In this document: positions 10,201 to 18,225 of the stretch, in pieces | Position numbering within the stretch: position 1 is the stretch's first letter | How the letters are laid out: every line of letters starts with the position of its first letter | Origin: JAJPKK01 sp963747835 | GTDB taxonomy: Bacteria > Pseudomonadota > Alphaproteobacteria > Rhizobiales > Xanthobacteraceae | DNA: 64,000 bases | Assembly (NCBI GenBank): GCA_963747835.1 | Contig: CAVVGO010000001.1 | Span: forward strand, 248,001-312,000 | Reading direction: 5' to 3' | The notes under the pieces: generated by a model | The model's database searches: none | Seen by the model: the letters and a program-made list of their open reading frames with translations, nothing else | What the model was told of the DNA's origin: nothing | Made by a program: the position numbers and the translations under genes

Positions 10201-12165
10201 GGTCGCGCGGTTTACGGAGAGCATGCCGACGTCGCGGACCGACCGCAGGATGCGATCCTCGGCGCCGCGTCGAAGCGAGGCCCACGGACCTGTATCGCTG
10301 AAGGCGTCGGACGGTGGGGCCAGGATGGCGACCAGCGGGCGTCGGGCGCGCCGCGCGGCCTGGGCGAGCGCCGCGCCGTATTCCGCCGCGACGCTTTGCA
10401 ACTGATCGCCATTGCCACCCGCCAGCGCGGCTCCGTCCCGTACGAAATCCTCTACGCGCAGCAAGATGATGCCGAGGCTGTCGGGATCGACAATCATGGG
10501 GCTCGTGGGATCGAGCAGATCGGCCAGCACGGTCGCATAGCGTACCGGCGCGACCTCGGCTGTGACGCCCAGCCGGTCGCACAATACTCGCAGCGGCGCC
10601 TCGATCGGCTGGCTCGAAAAGGTCGCGGAGACCCGCAGCACAAGTGGCGCGCGCTGCGCCGCCACGGCTTCGGTCCCTGTTGCCGACTTCCGGAATGCTC
10701 CGATCGCAACGGAGCCGGGCGCGGCGAGGTGCCGGATCATGTCGAGGTAGAGCGCGTGCAACGCATCTACAAAGGCCGGCGTTAGCCGCGTGGCATCATA
10801 CTCGGTACAGAGAGACCCATAGTCGAGGCTGCGCGACACCTGGAACCACAGCGACAGCAACGCGTCGGCTCGAGCGCGCACTATCCCAGCGATCTCGACC
10901 CGCATGCCTTGCTTCACGCGTTCGAACGGCGGCTCGGACCTCCCGAAGGAGAAGAACATCTCCTGCGCGGCGTTGGGGGGCACGCCTCGGTCCCCGGAAA
11001 GCGCCGGGTGCGCCTGCCCGGCCGCGATTTCCTGGACGATCGTCTCGTAGGCGAGGCCGGCGTGCTTGATGACGTCAACCAGATCGGCTCCGATGCGCTG
11101 CACCAGCGCGTCAGCCGGCTCGTTGGCGTCGACACGAAGGCGTAGCGGCAACGGCTTTGCCAGCATGGCGAACCTGTCGTGTTCGCCGGGTCGTGCCGTG
11201 GTGAATGGAAACGATACAGCGAAATTCTCGCGCCCGCTGAGCCGGTGCACGGTAAGTGCAAAGGCTGCAAATCCGATCACCGCCGGCGAGGTCCGGAGCC
11301 GCGTAGCCGCCGCGCCGAGGCGCGCAAGAATTTCGGGCTGCAAGGCACGGGTCCGCGCCCGCACCGGGCGAACGCTTCGGCCAGTCGGCTCCTCTACGTC
11401 GCGGCGGCTGCGCGGCGCTATCTCGACCGGCGACCGGTCGCCGCCATTCATGTAGCTCCGCCAGAACGCGCGGCTTTCAAGCTCGGATGGGCGGGGCGGT
11501 TCGAATAGATTGCGCGGTTTCAGTGCCGCTCCCGCGCGCGGCACATCGCAAGCGAGTTCCACAAGGCTGTCCACGATCATGACCAGGGAGCGGAGATCAC
11601 AAATAATGTGGTGGGCAAATAAAAACAGCGCGCAATCGCCCGCACCCTTCATCAGCACGATGCGAAACAGCGGGCCGTTGGCCAAGTCGAAGGGCTGTTC
11701 CGATAGCCGCCGCGCTGCATCGTCGACGAAGCCGGACCATGCCGATGCACCCGACATATCGATAATCTCGACAAGACGGTCGGGAAGGTCTCGAAGTGGC
11801 GCGAAATGCGGCGCGCCAGTCAAATCCTGAACGACGATGCGTCGGCGCATCAACGGATGGCGCAGGAATACGAGCCAAGCGGCACGTTCCACAATCTCGG
11901 GATCGACCTGACGGGCAACCCGCGCGCCGAAAGAGAGCGTCAGACCGGCGTCACCGTGCGCGAGTCGGTCGATCGACCAAAGCCGCGTCTCTTCCGCCGT
12001 CAGGGGCTGATGGCCACGCGCATCTCCCGCAATAGCGGCTTCGATATCCGCCCCAACACTGCCGCGTTCGTCATCATTCAGCTGCGCTCCTGCCCCATCA
12101 AGCCGCACGTGCGGGGTGACTTCGATGCCAACGAGCCGCAGGCGCACGACCAAACCGTCCCACAT
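7285..12165 (-). CDS. Hybrid synthetase: condensation domain, FkbH-like HAD-IIIC module, acyl/peptidyl carrier, thioester reductase
   Basis: An unbroken 1626-residue modular protein. Residues ~50-470 form an NRPS-type condensation domain with the active-site motif HHIICD at ~184. Residues ~520-700 look like the SGNH/linker region that precedes HAD-IIIC domains. The FkbH-like phosphatase core follows with DCDNTLWRG at ~710, GEDG, a KNEE motif and LDDNP, and then a GNAT-like segment to ~990. A carrier domain has its phosphopantetheine serine in HALDSI near 1163. The C-terminal third is a thioester reductase with the NAD(P)-binding motif TGATGFLGG at ~1257 and a YTQAK catalytic pair. FkbH proteins load a glycerate-derived three-carbon unit onto carriers, and thioester reductase domains release the chain as an aldehyde or alcohol. 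There is no adenylation domain, so the substrate must come from a partner, plausibly the Pfa-like synthase (inference). The start at 12165 has AAGGAC nine bases upstream. Confidence 0.88.
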   Translation of the reverse strand: MWDGLVVRLRLVGIEVTPHVRLDGAGAQLNDDERGSVGADIEAAIAGDARGHQPLTAEETRLWSIDRLAHGDAGLTLSFGARVARQVDPEIVERAAWLVFLRHPLMRRRIVVQDLTGAPHFAPLRDLPDRLVEIIDMSGASAWSGFVDDAARRLSEQPFDLANGPLFRIVLMKGAGDCALFLFAHHIICDLRSLVMIVDSLVELACDVPRAGAALKPRNLFEPPRPSELESRAFWRSYMNGGDRSPVEIAPRSRRDVEEPTGRSVRPVRARTRALQPEILARLGAAATRLRTSPAVIGFAAFALTVHRLSGRENFAVSFPFTTARPGEHDRFAMLAKPLPLRLRVDANEPADALVQRIGADLVDVIKHAGLAYETIVQEIAAGQAHPALSGDRGVPPNAAQEMFFSFGRSEPPFERVKQGMRVEIAGIVRARADALLSLWFQVSRSLDYGSLCTEYDATRLTPAFVDALHALYLDMIRHLAAPGSVAIGAFRKSATGTEAVAAQRAPLVLRVSATFSSQPIEAPLRVLCDRLGVTAEVAPVRYATVLADLLDPTSPMIVDPDSLGIILLRVEDFVRDGAALAGGNGDQLQSVAAEYGAALAQAARRARRPLVAILAPPSDAFSDTGPWASLRRGAEDRILRSVRDVGMLSVNRATDHLSAMNRSAWWDAAGDRLAHVPYPDAVFADLAVMAMRGVHERLRRPFKVVAVDCDNTLWRGVVGEDGVEAIVIEPAHLALQRRLKQASRAGLLICLCSKNEEADVRRVFAERRDMALSLDDITAIKVNWLPKSHNIRALARELSLGLDSFVFLDDNPVEIAEVAAHAPAVTGLLCPTDPATLTRFSEALWPLDRSTVTAEDTARTRMYQQETQRTAQREAADDYAAFIAGLDLIVRDIAPNAPLIARLAQMTQRTNQFNAAPAPRSDAEIAALLADPAVIVRAFDLTDRFGAYGVVGLVCGRENGGDLEVDTFLMSCRVLGRGLEAYMVRTLGAFARDRGLSNLRVLWRTTARNLPARRFLAGLSGAAFPNTAAGAVVLPALGAAQLVFDPHQAEQDVSAYESEMDVEAGTVVGDPRVPTVAPWIWQEIATEFSDGDNLARRAKPEPWAGLSPARQRRMPDESHAMAAPFDGASQADLVLETLTSLIGEASGLTPRPQDRLAEHALDSIQIVRVMAALEARTGVVADFAAFAPDRTLQDIAVALARGPEGGAGLAVDPVAPATALIARDLVLLRHDVPLLLAQRRPPARLAENIFLTGATGFLGGRIAAELLGRTKADIHCLVRGENDVAAAQRLHVSLMQAGLPDAAAAVGGRLRAVAGDIEAPLFGMDLDRFHDFAEKLDAVYHNAAKVSFVASYADLRASIVEGTRQALMLAAQGRRKTLHYVSTVAVFMTETLLGVPLVSEDELPETCEDALYGYTQAKWTSERLIRTARDRGLEVSVYRPGNITGDSRTGYWAVGDAFTRLLAATGAAASLPAIAATVDLTPVDFVASAMVALSLSERAQGLTHHLVHPSPMSFDEFVARVTGMGFGLARVPYKEWVERVAAVAHAEPDHPAAAVVPLLTARRGRSGLTMLELLAFRPGIATERTLRLAAEAGVTPPPVDAALIRRYLSYLEKAGYGPWRLGAAA

Positions 12166-12409
12166 ATACGTCTTGTCCTTCGACGAAATAACCTCGCGGC
12201 AGTTAGCCCAGGCGCGTGTCGCAGGTGTGACGTCAATGGCACGTGCAAGCTCACATAGGAGGCAACCATTGCGACAATCTCAGCCACGATCGGCTGTTTT
12301 CCGATCAGGGCCGTCGCGATGATCTTGCGCAACAGCGTGCCAAGCTAAGGCCATGCGCCGGGTTGCCATGAACCCGCGGCTGGACAATCGCGTGACGTAA
12401 CGATGATTG

Positions 12410-12432
12410 CATTGCACGAAGAGCGTGCAATG
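12410..12432. promoter_or_regulatory. Perfect 8-bp inverted repeat, possible operator upstream of the hybrid synthetase
   Basis: CATTGCAC and GTGCAATG face each other across seven bases in the 387-base gap between the synthetase start (12165) and the kinase end (12553). The gap contains no convincing gene. The repeat lies about 245 bases upstream of the synthetase start and has no T-run, so an operator is as likely as a terminator for the kinase operon. Confidence 0.35.
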
Positions 12433-12552
12433 GCCCCTCGAACTTGAAACGCACGCCATGGAACGTATTGCGGCCGATGCAGCGTGAAGCGCCCACCGGG
12501 CGTCGCCCGACTCCGAGCCTCTACGGCGTGCCACCTCGGTCCGCGTGCAGAA

Positions 12553-13788
12553 TCAGCACGTCGGAAGCCGGACAACGATGCCGCTCCGCCCGTGTGGCTC
12601 GGCCGAGGCCTCGCCGCCATGCAGTCGGGCGATCTGGCGCACCAGGGCGAGGCCGAGACCAGCCCCTTTGCGGTCGCCCCCGAGCCGGTAAAATGGCAGG
12701 AAGACGTGCTCCCGCTCCGATGACGGAACGCCTTCGCCGGCGTCGGTGACCGACATCATCGCCTGAGGTCCGTTGCGTCGCAGTTCGGTCCGCACCGGCG
12801 GCTTGCCGTGGCGCTCCGCATTGTCGAGAAGGTTGCGGACTAGGCGGCGCAACAGACGCGGATCTCCCGCGACCGTCATGCGCTCGCCGTCGAGGCTGCA
12901 ACCGTCATAGCGCGCGCATTCCTCGGCCATGAGGGCCAGCAGATCGACCTCCTCAGCAATGAGTGGCATGGCCGCGACGTCAAGTCGGCTCGTCAGAAGG
13001 ATTTCCTCGATCAGGTCATCGAGCTCCGCGATATCCTGGGCAAGTTCGGCCTTGACCTTGGCATCGGGTCTTCCGTCAAGGAGTTCGATGCCGAGCCGGA
13101 TACGTGAAAGCGGTGTACGTAATTCGTGGGATGCGTTGGCGAGCAGCAGCCGGTGGGCGCCGACGAGCTCTTCGATCCGCGCAGCGGCGCGATTGAAGCT
13201 TGCAGCAAGCCGGGCTACCTCGTCGCGTCCTTCGATGGCAACCCGGGTCGCAAGATTCCCCGCCCCCAAGGTTTCGACTCCGATTTGGAGGCGCTCAATG
13301 CGCTTGGTCAATCCGCGCGCGACCGGATAGGCGAACACCGCAATCGCGATGGCCATGGCGGTCAGGAAGATTATCAATCTCGATACCGGGCCGGGCGGCG
13401 AAATCGGTAGTCGTGCGACGATCCAGCGACCGTCGGGCAAGCGGAAGCTCCACAACGCGCCGCCCGGGGCATGCAACCAGCCAATCCCATTGGTCAGCGC
13501 CGGCCTCGGCAACGGACGACCCGCTGCGGCGACCGGCGCGAGCTGCGCATCGAACATCGCGATGTCGGCGCGCAAATGCCGCGACAGCCGTTCGATGGCT
13601 TGTTGTTGCGCCACTGCGGGAGCTTCCGCCGGCGGCAAGACCGCAGAGACCAGTTCGCCGGCCACCTCCAGCGTCTGTTCGTTGCTCGGATTGGTCGGTA
13701 CGAAGCGCGAGAAAAGTGCCGCACTCACCACCACCGAAAGCAGGCTCACAATGAACACCAGGTAGAGCTTCTGATAGAGGCGCCGCAT
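12553..13788 (-). CDS. Sensor histidine kinase (HAMP, HisKA, HATPase)
   Basis: A 411-residue membrane sensor kinase. An N-terminal membrane segment (residues ~8-28) is followed by a periplasmic part of ~120 residues, a second membrane segment (~145-165) and a HAMP linker. The phospho-acceptor box ASHELRTPLSR is near residue 236. The ATP-binding part has the N-box LLDNAERHG, DAGEGV and GAGLGL. The start ATG at 13788 matches the family's short cytoplasmic lead. It lies 7 bases after the stop of the upstream response-regulator gene, so the two are co-transcribed. The Spy-like protein gene lies further upstream on the same strand, pointing to an envelope-stress or metal-responsive system (inference). 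Confidence 0.93.
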   Translation of the reverse strand: MRRLYQKLYLVFIVSLLSVVVSAALFSRFVPTNPSNEQTLEVAGELVSAVLPPAEAPAVAQQQAIERLSRHLRADIAMFDAQLAPVAAAGRPLPRPALTNGIGWLHAPGGALWSFRLPDGRWIVARLPISPPGPVSRLIIFLTAMAIAIAVFAYPVARGLTKRIERLQIGVETLGAGNLATRVAIEGRDEVARLAASFNRAAARIEELVGAHRLLLANASHELRTPLSRIRLGIELLDGRPDAKVKAELAQDIAELDDLIEEILLTSRLDVAAMPLIAEEVDLLALMAEECARYDGCSLDGERMTVAGDPRLLRRLVRNLLDNAERHGKPPVRTELRRNGPQAMMSVTDAGEGVPSSEREHVFLPFYRLGGDRKGAGLGLALVRQIARLHGGEASAEPHGRSGIVVRLPTC

Positions 13789-13795
13789 CGCGCGC

Positions 13796-14482
13796 TTACT
13801 CTTGCGCCTTGGCAAACACGTATCCGACGCCGCGGACCGTGATGACGCGGCGGGGCTTCTTCGGATCGTCCTCGATGACGGCACGGATGCGCGAGATGTG
13901 CACGTCGATGGATCGGTCGAAGGCTTCGAGCCGCTCGTTCTTGACAAGGTCCATGAGAGAATTGCGCGACATCACGCGGCCGGCATGCTCCGCCAGTGCC
14001 ATGAGGAGCGCAAACTGGTAGCTCGTGAGGATGCGCGCCTCGTCGTCGAGCCGAACCTGCCGGGCTCCGGCATCGATCTCCAGCCGGCCGAATTGGAGCG
14101 CTTCGGACTTGTGGTCGCCTTTTGCCCTGCGAAGGATGGACCGCAGCCGTGCCAACAGTTCACGCGGCTCGAATGGCTTCGGCAGATAATCGTCGGCGCC
14201 CATCTCCAATCCGACGACGCGATCCGTGGCGTCGCCGCGCGCGGTCAACATCAGGATCGGCGTCTCGGTCCGGGCGCGCATTTGCCGACAGACTTCAAGG
14301 CCGTCCATGTCCGGCAGCATCAAGTCGAGGATCAGCGCGTCGAATCTTTCCCGCCGATGGAGCGCGATACCGGAGCTGCCGCTGTACGCAGCCGTAACCA
14401 AAAAGCCGAACTCGCCGAGATAGTTCTTCACCATCTCGGCGAGTTGCCTGTCGTCTTCGATCAGAAGGATGCATTCGGTCAC
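13796..14482 (-). CDS. OmpR-family response regulator
   Basis: A 228-residue regulator. The receiver domain has the acidic pair EDD, the phospho-acceptor in LILDLMLPD, the conserved threonine in LTARG and the lysine in PKPFEPREL. The C-terminal winged helix has the typical end RSIDVHISRIR and TVRGVGYVF. I chose GTG at 14482, which gives the usual start just before CILLIEDD; an ATG at 14521 would add 13 atypical residues. It is the first gene of the two-component pair and probably controls the adjacent Spy-like gene. Confidence 0.92.
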   Translation of the reverse strand: MTECILLIEDDRQLAEMVKNYLGEFGFLVTAAYSGSSGIALHRRERFDALILDLMLPDMDGLEVCRQMRARTETPILMLTARGDATDRVVGLEMGADDYLPKPFEPRELLARLRSILRRAKGDHKSEALQFGRLEIDAGARQVRLDDEARILTSYQFALLMALAEHAGRVMSRNSLMDLVKNERLEAFDRSIDVHISRIRAVIEDDPKKPRRVITVRGVGYVFAKAQE

Positions 14483-14587
14483 GGCGGCAAACTCGTTCCA
14501 GGGACCGGCAACTATAGCCATTAGGTGACGGTGCGCCGAGAAATAACACCTCTCACGACGCCTGTTCCGCCTGATAATTCCCGGACC

Positions 14588-15259
14588 TTAGTTCCCTCGA
14601 CGGCCGCCGCCCCAGGGGCTCCAACCGCCCCAGCCGCCACGCGGTGGCATCATGTCGTTCAGCTTGCGGCGTTGTTCCGGGGTGAGCACCTCAGCGATGT
14701 CGGCGAGTGCCTGCACAAGTCGCTTGCTGGCCGCGTCATGAATGACGATCTGGTCGGCACGTAATTTCTCAAGCGCGGCGCGGTCGATCGGCTCATGTAT
14801 CAGAAGGTCGCGCCCGATCGCCCGAGCCGCCAGCGCTTTTTCCCGCACCGGGAGCAGATCCTTGATGGCGGCGTTCACAGTGCCTCTGAGCTTGTCCTGC
14901 TGTTCGGTCGTCGCATCTATCTCAACTGCGATGTGCCTGATCATGCGGTACGCGCGAGCATCGATGATCGCCTCGATCGCGCTGTTGAGCAAACCGTTTG
15001 CCCAGTCGGGGGCGCCAGCACCAAAGCCAGGGCCAAAGTCCGGACCAAAGCGTCCGTCGAATGATGCGGAGGTGACGGTCCCATCGGTGACGTTCACCAG
15101 GAGACGGTGTCGCAATCCCTGGCTGAACGACGTGCTCACGAAAGCGCCTGCGAGGCCGACGGCAATCGCCGTCGCGGCAACGTAGGCCGCTTTCCGCCGG
15201 CGCGTCCAGCTTTGGGGCGCGGACGTTGGGGCTTCGGGGGTCGAATTGCGGTCGCTCAT
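14588..15259 (-). CDS. Spy/CpxP-like periplasmic protein (LTxxQ motif)
   Basis: A 223-residue protein with an N-terminal membrane/signal segment (residues ~23-45) and a long helical region. It has the Spy-type motif LTPEQRRKL near the C-terminus and a glycine/tryptophan-rich tail. The ATG at 15259 has GGAGA seven bases upstream, a strong site. Spy/CpxP proteins are periplasmic chaperones or negative modulators of the sensor kinase. Its place directly upstream of the OmpR/kinase pair, same strand, supports a CpxP-like or Spy-like feedback role. The N-terminal segment may stay uncleaved. Confidence 0.8.
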   Translation of the reverse strand: MSDRNSTPEAPTSAPQSWTRRRKAAYVAATAIAVGLAGAFVSTSFSQGLRHRLLVNVTDGTVTSASFDGRFGPDFGPGFGAGAPDWANGLLNSAIEAIIDARAYRMIRHIAVEIDATTEQQDKLRGTVNAAIKDLLPVREKALAARAIGRDLLIHEPIDRAALEKLRADQIVIHDAASKRLVQALADIAEVLTPEQRRKLNDMMPPRGGWGGWSPWGGGRRGN

Positions 15260-15860
15260 AAGAGTTCTCCTTCTTGGATTGTCTCCGGGAAGGCGAAATC
15301 TAGCGTGGGAGAATATCGGGGGCGTTTCCAGAAGGTAAAGTTTTGTAAAGAGGCGCCGAGCGTGCAATGCGGCGGCATTTTGGCGGATCAGTCCAAAGTA
15401 CCGGATATAGCGTTACGGGATATCAATCGGTCGCCGCGGCCGGCCGGCCGCGATCATCTCATTAGTGGGATGATCGCATCAAGTCGGCTCTGGCCGTGCT
15501 CGAGATGAGATTTTTGGAGTTGTCGACCCGCGAAAGTCCTCTACGGCTTGACGTATGTTTAGCCCTCCTCCTGCAACTCCAAGAGCCGCACCACGCCGGG
15601 CGGCACCACATGCGCTTCCGAAATGATCGAAATGATCTTGCCTTCTTTTTTTTAAGGCGCGCTTGGTATTGTTGCGAGCCCAAAGGTGACTTGAGGCACC
15701 TTGGCTCGCGGCTGCTTGATTTCCTCCTTCACCGGCGAGTTGTCATCACGCGACATGTGAAGACCGCTCGGGCGACTCCGCCGATCATTCGCGCACATTT
15801 TTATGCCCTGGCGGGGTCGGCCGGCATCGCATAGGATTTGGGAAACAGGGAGGGACTGAC
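15260..15860. other. Intergenic region with hairpin and a possible gene remnant
   Basis: About 600 bases between divergent genes, expected to hold both promoters. It contains an 8-bp perfect hairpin (15451-15458 with 15469-15476). On the minus strand between ~15660 and 15559 a short frame ends in VVPPGVVRLLELQEEG before a TAA. It is interrupted just upstream by a stop within an A8 run, so it may be a decayed small gene. Nothing else is convincing. Confidence 0.3.
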
Positions 15861-16520
15861 ATGAGCGGAAATATGTTCGGCAAGCTCGCGATCGCCGGCG
15901 CCATCGGCGCAGTGGTCGGAGCCGCGGTGGTTGCCGCAGCTGCTCCGGAATTCAACACCCACGGCAATCGCTTTAGGCCACTGAGCTACGATGAATTGAC
16001 GCCGGAACAGAAGGCGTTTGCCGACAAGGAAATCGCCGCCGGCCGCAAGCCCGAGACCGGCCCTTTCAACATCTATCTGCGCAGCCCCCAGATGGCTGAA
16101 CTGTCGCGGCCGCTCGCCGACTATCTGCGCTTCAAGGCGCCGATGCCGCGCAAGCTCAAGGAAATCGCCACCATGCTGACGGCCCGCTACTGGGGTGGTC
16201 AATATGTGTGGTACTCGCATCGCCAGCAGGCGCTCGACGCCGGCCTGAGCCCGCCATTCATTGCCGCCATGGCGGCCGGCGAGCGGCCGGCCACCATGTC
16301 GGCGGACGAGGCCGCGATGTACGATTTCACCACCCAACTCCTGGCGACCCGGCAGGTGAGTGACGCCAATTTCAAGGCGATGGTCGCCCTGGTCGGCGAG
16401 CGCGGGTTGGTCGAGACTGTTGCCACCATCGGTCATTTCACCGGCCTCACCATGTTGTTCGTGGTCGATCGCTATCCCGTGCCGGCGGGTGCGCCAGATG
16501 AAGTCAGCAAGCCGATGTAG
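15861..16520 (+). CDS. Carboxymuconolactone decarboxylase (CMD/AhpD-like) family protein, membrane-anchored or exported
   Basis: A 219-residue protein with a glycine/alanine-rich hydrophobic N-terminus (residues ~7-28), suggesting export or an anchor, followed by an all-helical CMD-like domain. The segment LKEIATMLTARYWGGQYVW corresponds to the region that carries the active site in AhpD/CMD proteins, but the CxxC motif of AhpD peroxiredoxins is absent. It is therefore not a classical thiol reductase. GGGAGG precedes the ATG. It lies directly upstream of two binding-protein genes on the same strand and may share their transcript. Substrate unknown. Confidence 0.8.
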   Translation: MSGNMFGKLAIAGAIGAVVGAAVVAAAAPEFNTHGNRFRPLSYDELTPEQKAFADKEIAAGRKPETGPFNIYLRSPQMAELSRPLADYLRFKAPMPRKLKEIATMLTARYWGGQYVWYSHRQQALDAGLSPPFIAAMAAGERPATMSADEAAMYDFTTQLLATRQVSDANFKAMVALVGERGLVETVATIGHFTGLTMLFVVDRYPVPAGAPDEVSKPM

Positions 16521-16589
16521 CGGTAGCCCAGAATAAGTGCGGTAAAATCCCGCACCGATCGGCGCAGAGTGAAAAATCAGGAGAATGTC

Positions 16590-17357
16590 ATGACGAAATG
16601 GTCGACCCCCGCGGCCGTCGCGGGGGTTATCGGTGCGCTGGCCTTGCTCGGGTCCATTCAGGTTCCGGCCGCCGAAATCACCGTGTTGGCCGGGATGGGA
16701 AACGTCTCCGGCCTTCGCGATCTCGGTCCCGCCTTCGAGCAAATGACCGGCAACAAGGTCATTGTCAGCTTCGAGCAGGCCCCCGTGATGAACCAGAAGA
16801 TCAATTCGGGCACGCTGGCGGATATTGCCGCGCTGCAGCCGAGCCAGCTCGATGCCTACATCAAGGAGGGCAAGATCGTGCCCGGCACACACACCAATTT
16901 TTCCCAGGCCGGCGTAGGGGTCGCCGTCAAGGCAGGGGCGCCAAAGCCCGACATCAGCACGCCCGAAGCTTTCAAGGTTGCGATGCTCCGCGCGACGTCG
17001 ATCGGCTATTCTCGCGGCGGCAGCGGCCTCATCGCGGCGAAGGTGATGGAAAATCTCGGCATTGCCGATGAGCTGAAGGCACGAACCAAATTCATTGACG
17101 GCACGCCGGTCGCCGAAGCGGTCGCGAAGGGCGACGTTGAAGTCGGCTTGCAGCAGATCAATGTTATTCTCCCCGTCGCCGGAGCCGATTACGTTGGCCC
17201 GCTGCCAGGCAATTTGCAGGAGACCGTCAAGTTCGCAGCGGGTGTGCTGGCGGTGTCGAAGGAACCGGCGGCTGCCAAGGCGTTCCTCAAGTTCATCGCA
17301 TCGCCGGAAGCCGGGCCGCTCCTGCGCAAAAGCGGCATGGAGCCCTGGGCAGATTGA
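16590..17357 (+). CDS. ModA-like extracellular solute-binding protein, copy 1
   Basis: A 255-residue binding protein with a signal peptide ending near PAAEITV and the type-2 periplasmic fold of molybdate-binding (ModA-like, PF13531-type) proteins. Start ATG 16590 is supported by AGGAG six bases upstream; an in-frame GTG lies at 16569. Motifs shared with the next gene are LAGMG, KVIVSFE, AGVGVAV, INVILPVAGADY and GPLPG. No ABC permease or ATPase gene is near, so it is an orphan binding protein. Ligand unknown; molybdate is not implied by the weak similarity. Confidence 0.85.
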   Translation: MTKWSTPAAVAGVIGALALLGSIQVPAAEITVLAGMGNVSGLRDLGPAFEQMTGNKVIVSFEQAPVMNQKINSGTLADIAALQPSQLDAYIKEGKIVPGTHTNFSQAGVGVAVKAGAPKPDISTPEAFKVAMLRATSIGYSRGGSGLIAAKVMENLGIADELKARTKFIDGTPVAEAVAKGDVEVGLQQINVILPVAGADYVGPLPGNLQETVKFAAGVLAVSKEPAAAKAFLKFIASPEAGPLLRKSGMEPWAD

Positions 17358-17374
17358 GCTGGCTGGAATGCGTC

Positions 17375-18157
17375 ATGAGCACACGGTTGAAAGCCGTCGC
17401 CAGCGTTGCGCAGGGCGTCGTGGTCGCGCTGGGCGTCCTGATTGCGCCGAGCGCCCTGGGCTACGCCCACGCGGCCGAGATCAGTGTGCTGGCCGGCATG
17501 GGAGATGTATCGGGCGTACGGGCGCTGGCGCCGGCCTTTGAACAGTCAACCGGACACAAAGTCATCGTCAGCTTCGAATCCGGCACGGGAATAATGGAAA
17601 AGATAAACTCCGGCGGACCGCCCGACATTGTCACCGGCTCGCCCGATGCAATCGACGCTCTGATCAAGCAGGGCAAGGTCATGGCGGGAACCCGCACCAA
17701 TTACGCCCAAGCGGGCGTCGGCGTTGCGGTGCGGTTGGGCGCGCCGCGGCCGGATATCGGCACGCCCGAGGCCTTCAAGCGCGCGATGCTGAATGCGAAG
17801 TCGATTGCCTATTCGCGCGGCCGCAGCGGCCAGTTCGCCGAGCAGGCGATCGAGCGGCTCGGCATTGCCGAGCAGTTGAAGGCGAAGACGACGCGCACCG
17901 AAGGCGTCCCGGTCGCCGAAATCGTTGCGAAAGGCGAAGCCGAAATCGGGCTTCATCAGATCAACGTCATTCTTCCAGTCGCCGGCGCCGACTATATCGG
18001 CCCGCTGCCCGGAGAGTTGCAGCAATACGTTCCGTTCGCTGCCGGTATTCTGACGCTTGCGAAGGAGCCTGAGACAGCGAAGGCATTCGTGAAATTCATG
18101 GTGTCGCCGGAAGCTGCGCCGTTGCTCCGCAACAGCGGTATGGAACCGCTCCACTGA
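17375..18157 (+). CDS. ModA-like extracellular solute-binding protein, copy 2 (tandem duplicate)
   Basis: A 260-residue protein clearly homologous over its full length to the preceding gene (same AEISVLAGMGDVSG start of the mature part and the same INVILPVAGADY block). It begins 17 bases after the previous stop with GGAA upstream of the ATG at 17375, so the pair is one transcript. It has a longer signal peptide (~33 residues, ending AHA). The two copies differ in the ligand-facing parts, which suggests divergence rather than a recent assembly duplication. No transporter partner is visible. Confidence 0.85.
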   Translation: MSTRLKAVASVAQGVVVALGVLIAPSALGYAHAAEISVLAGMGDVSGVRALAPAFEQSTGHKVIVSFESGTGIMEKINSGGPPDIVTGSPDAIDALIKQGKVMAGTRTNYAQAGVGVAVRLGAPRPDIGTPEAFKRAMLNAKSIAYSRGRSGQFAEQAIERLGIAEQLKAKTTRTEGVPVAEIVAKGEAEIGLHQINVILPVAGADYIGPLPGELQQYVPFAAGILTLAKEPETAKAFVKFMVSPEAAPLLRNSGMEPLH

Positions 18158-18225
18158 AGATGGAAGGATGACGGAGAAGAGTAGTGCGGCGGGCGATCAT
18201 TGCCCGATCGGTAAACATTCCTCGC

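Noticed and set aside
15451..15476. Hairpin read as a riboswitch or small RNA
   Set aside because: The 8-bp stem is too short and lacks any known conserved core; it is kept only as part of the intergenic description.
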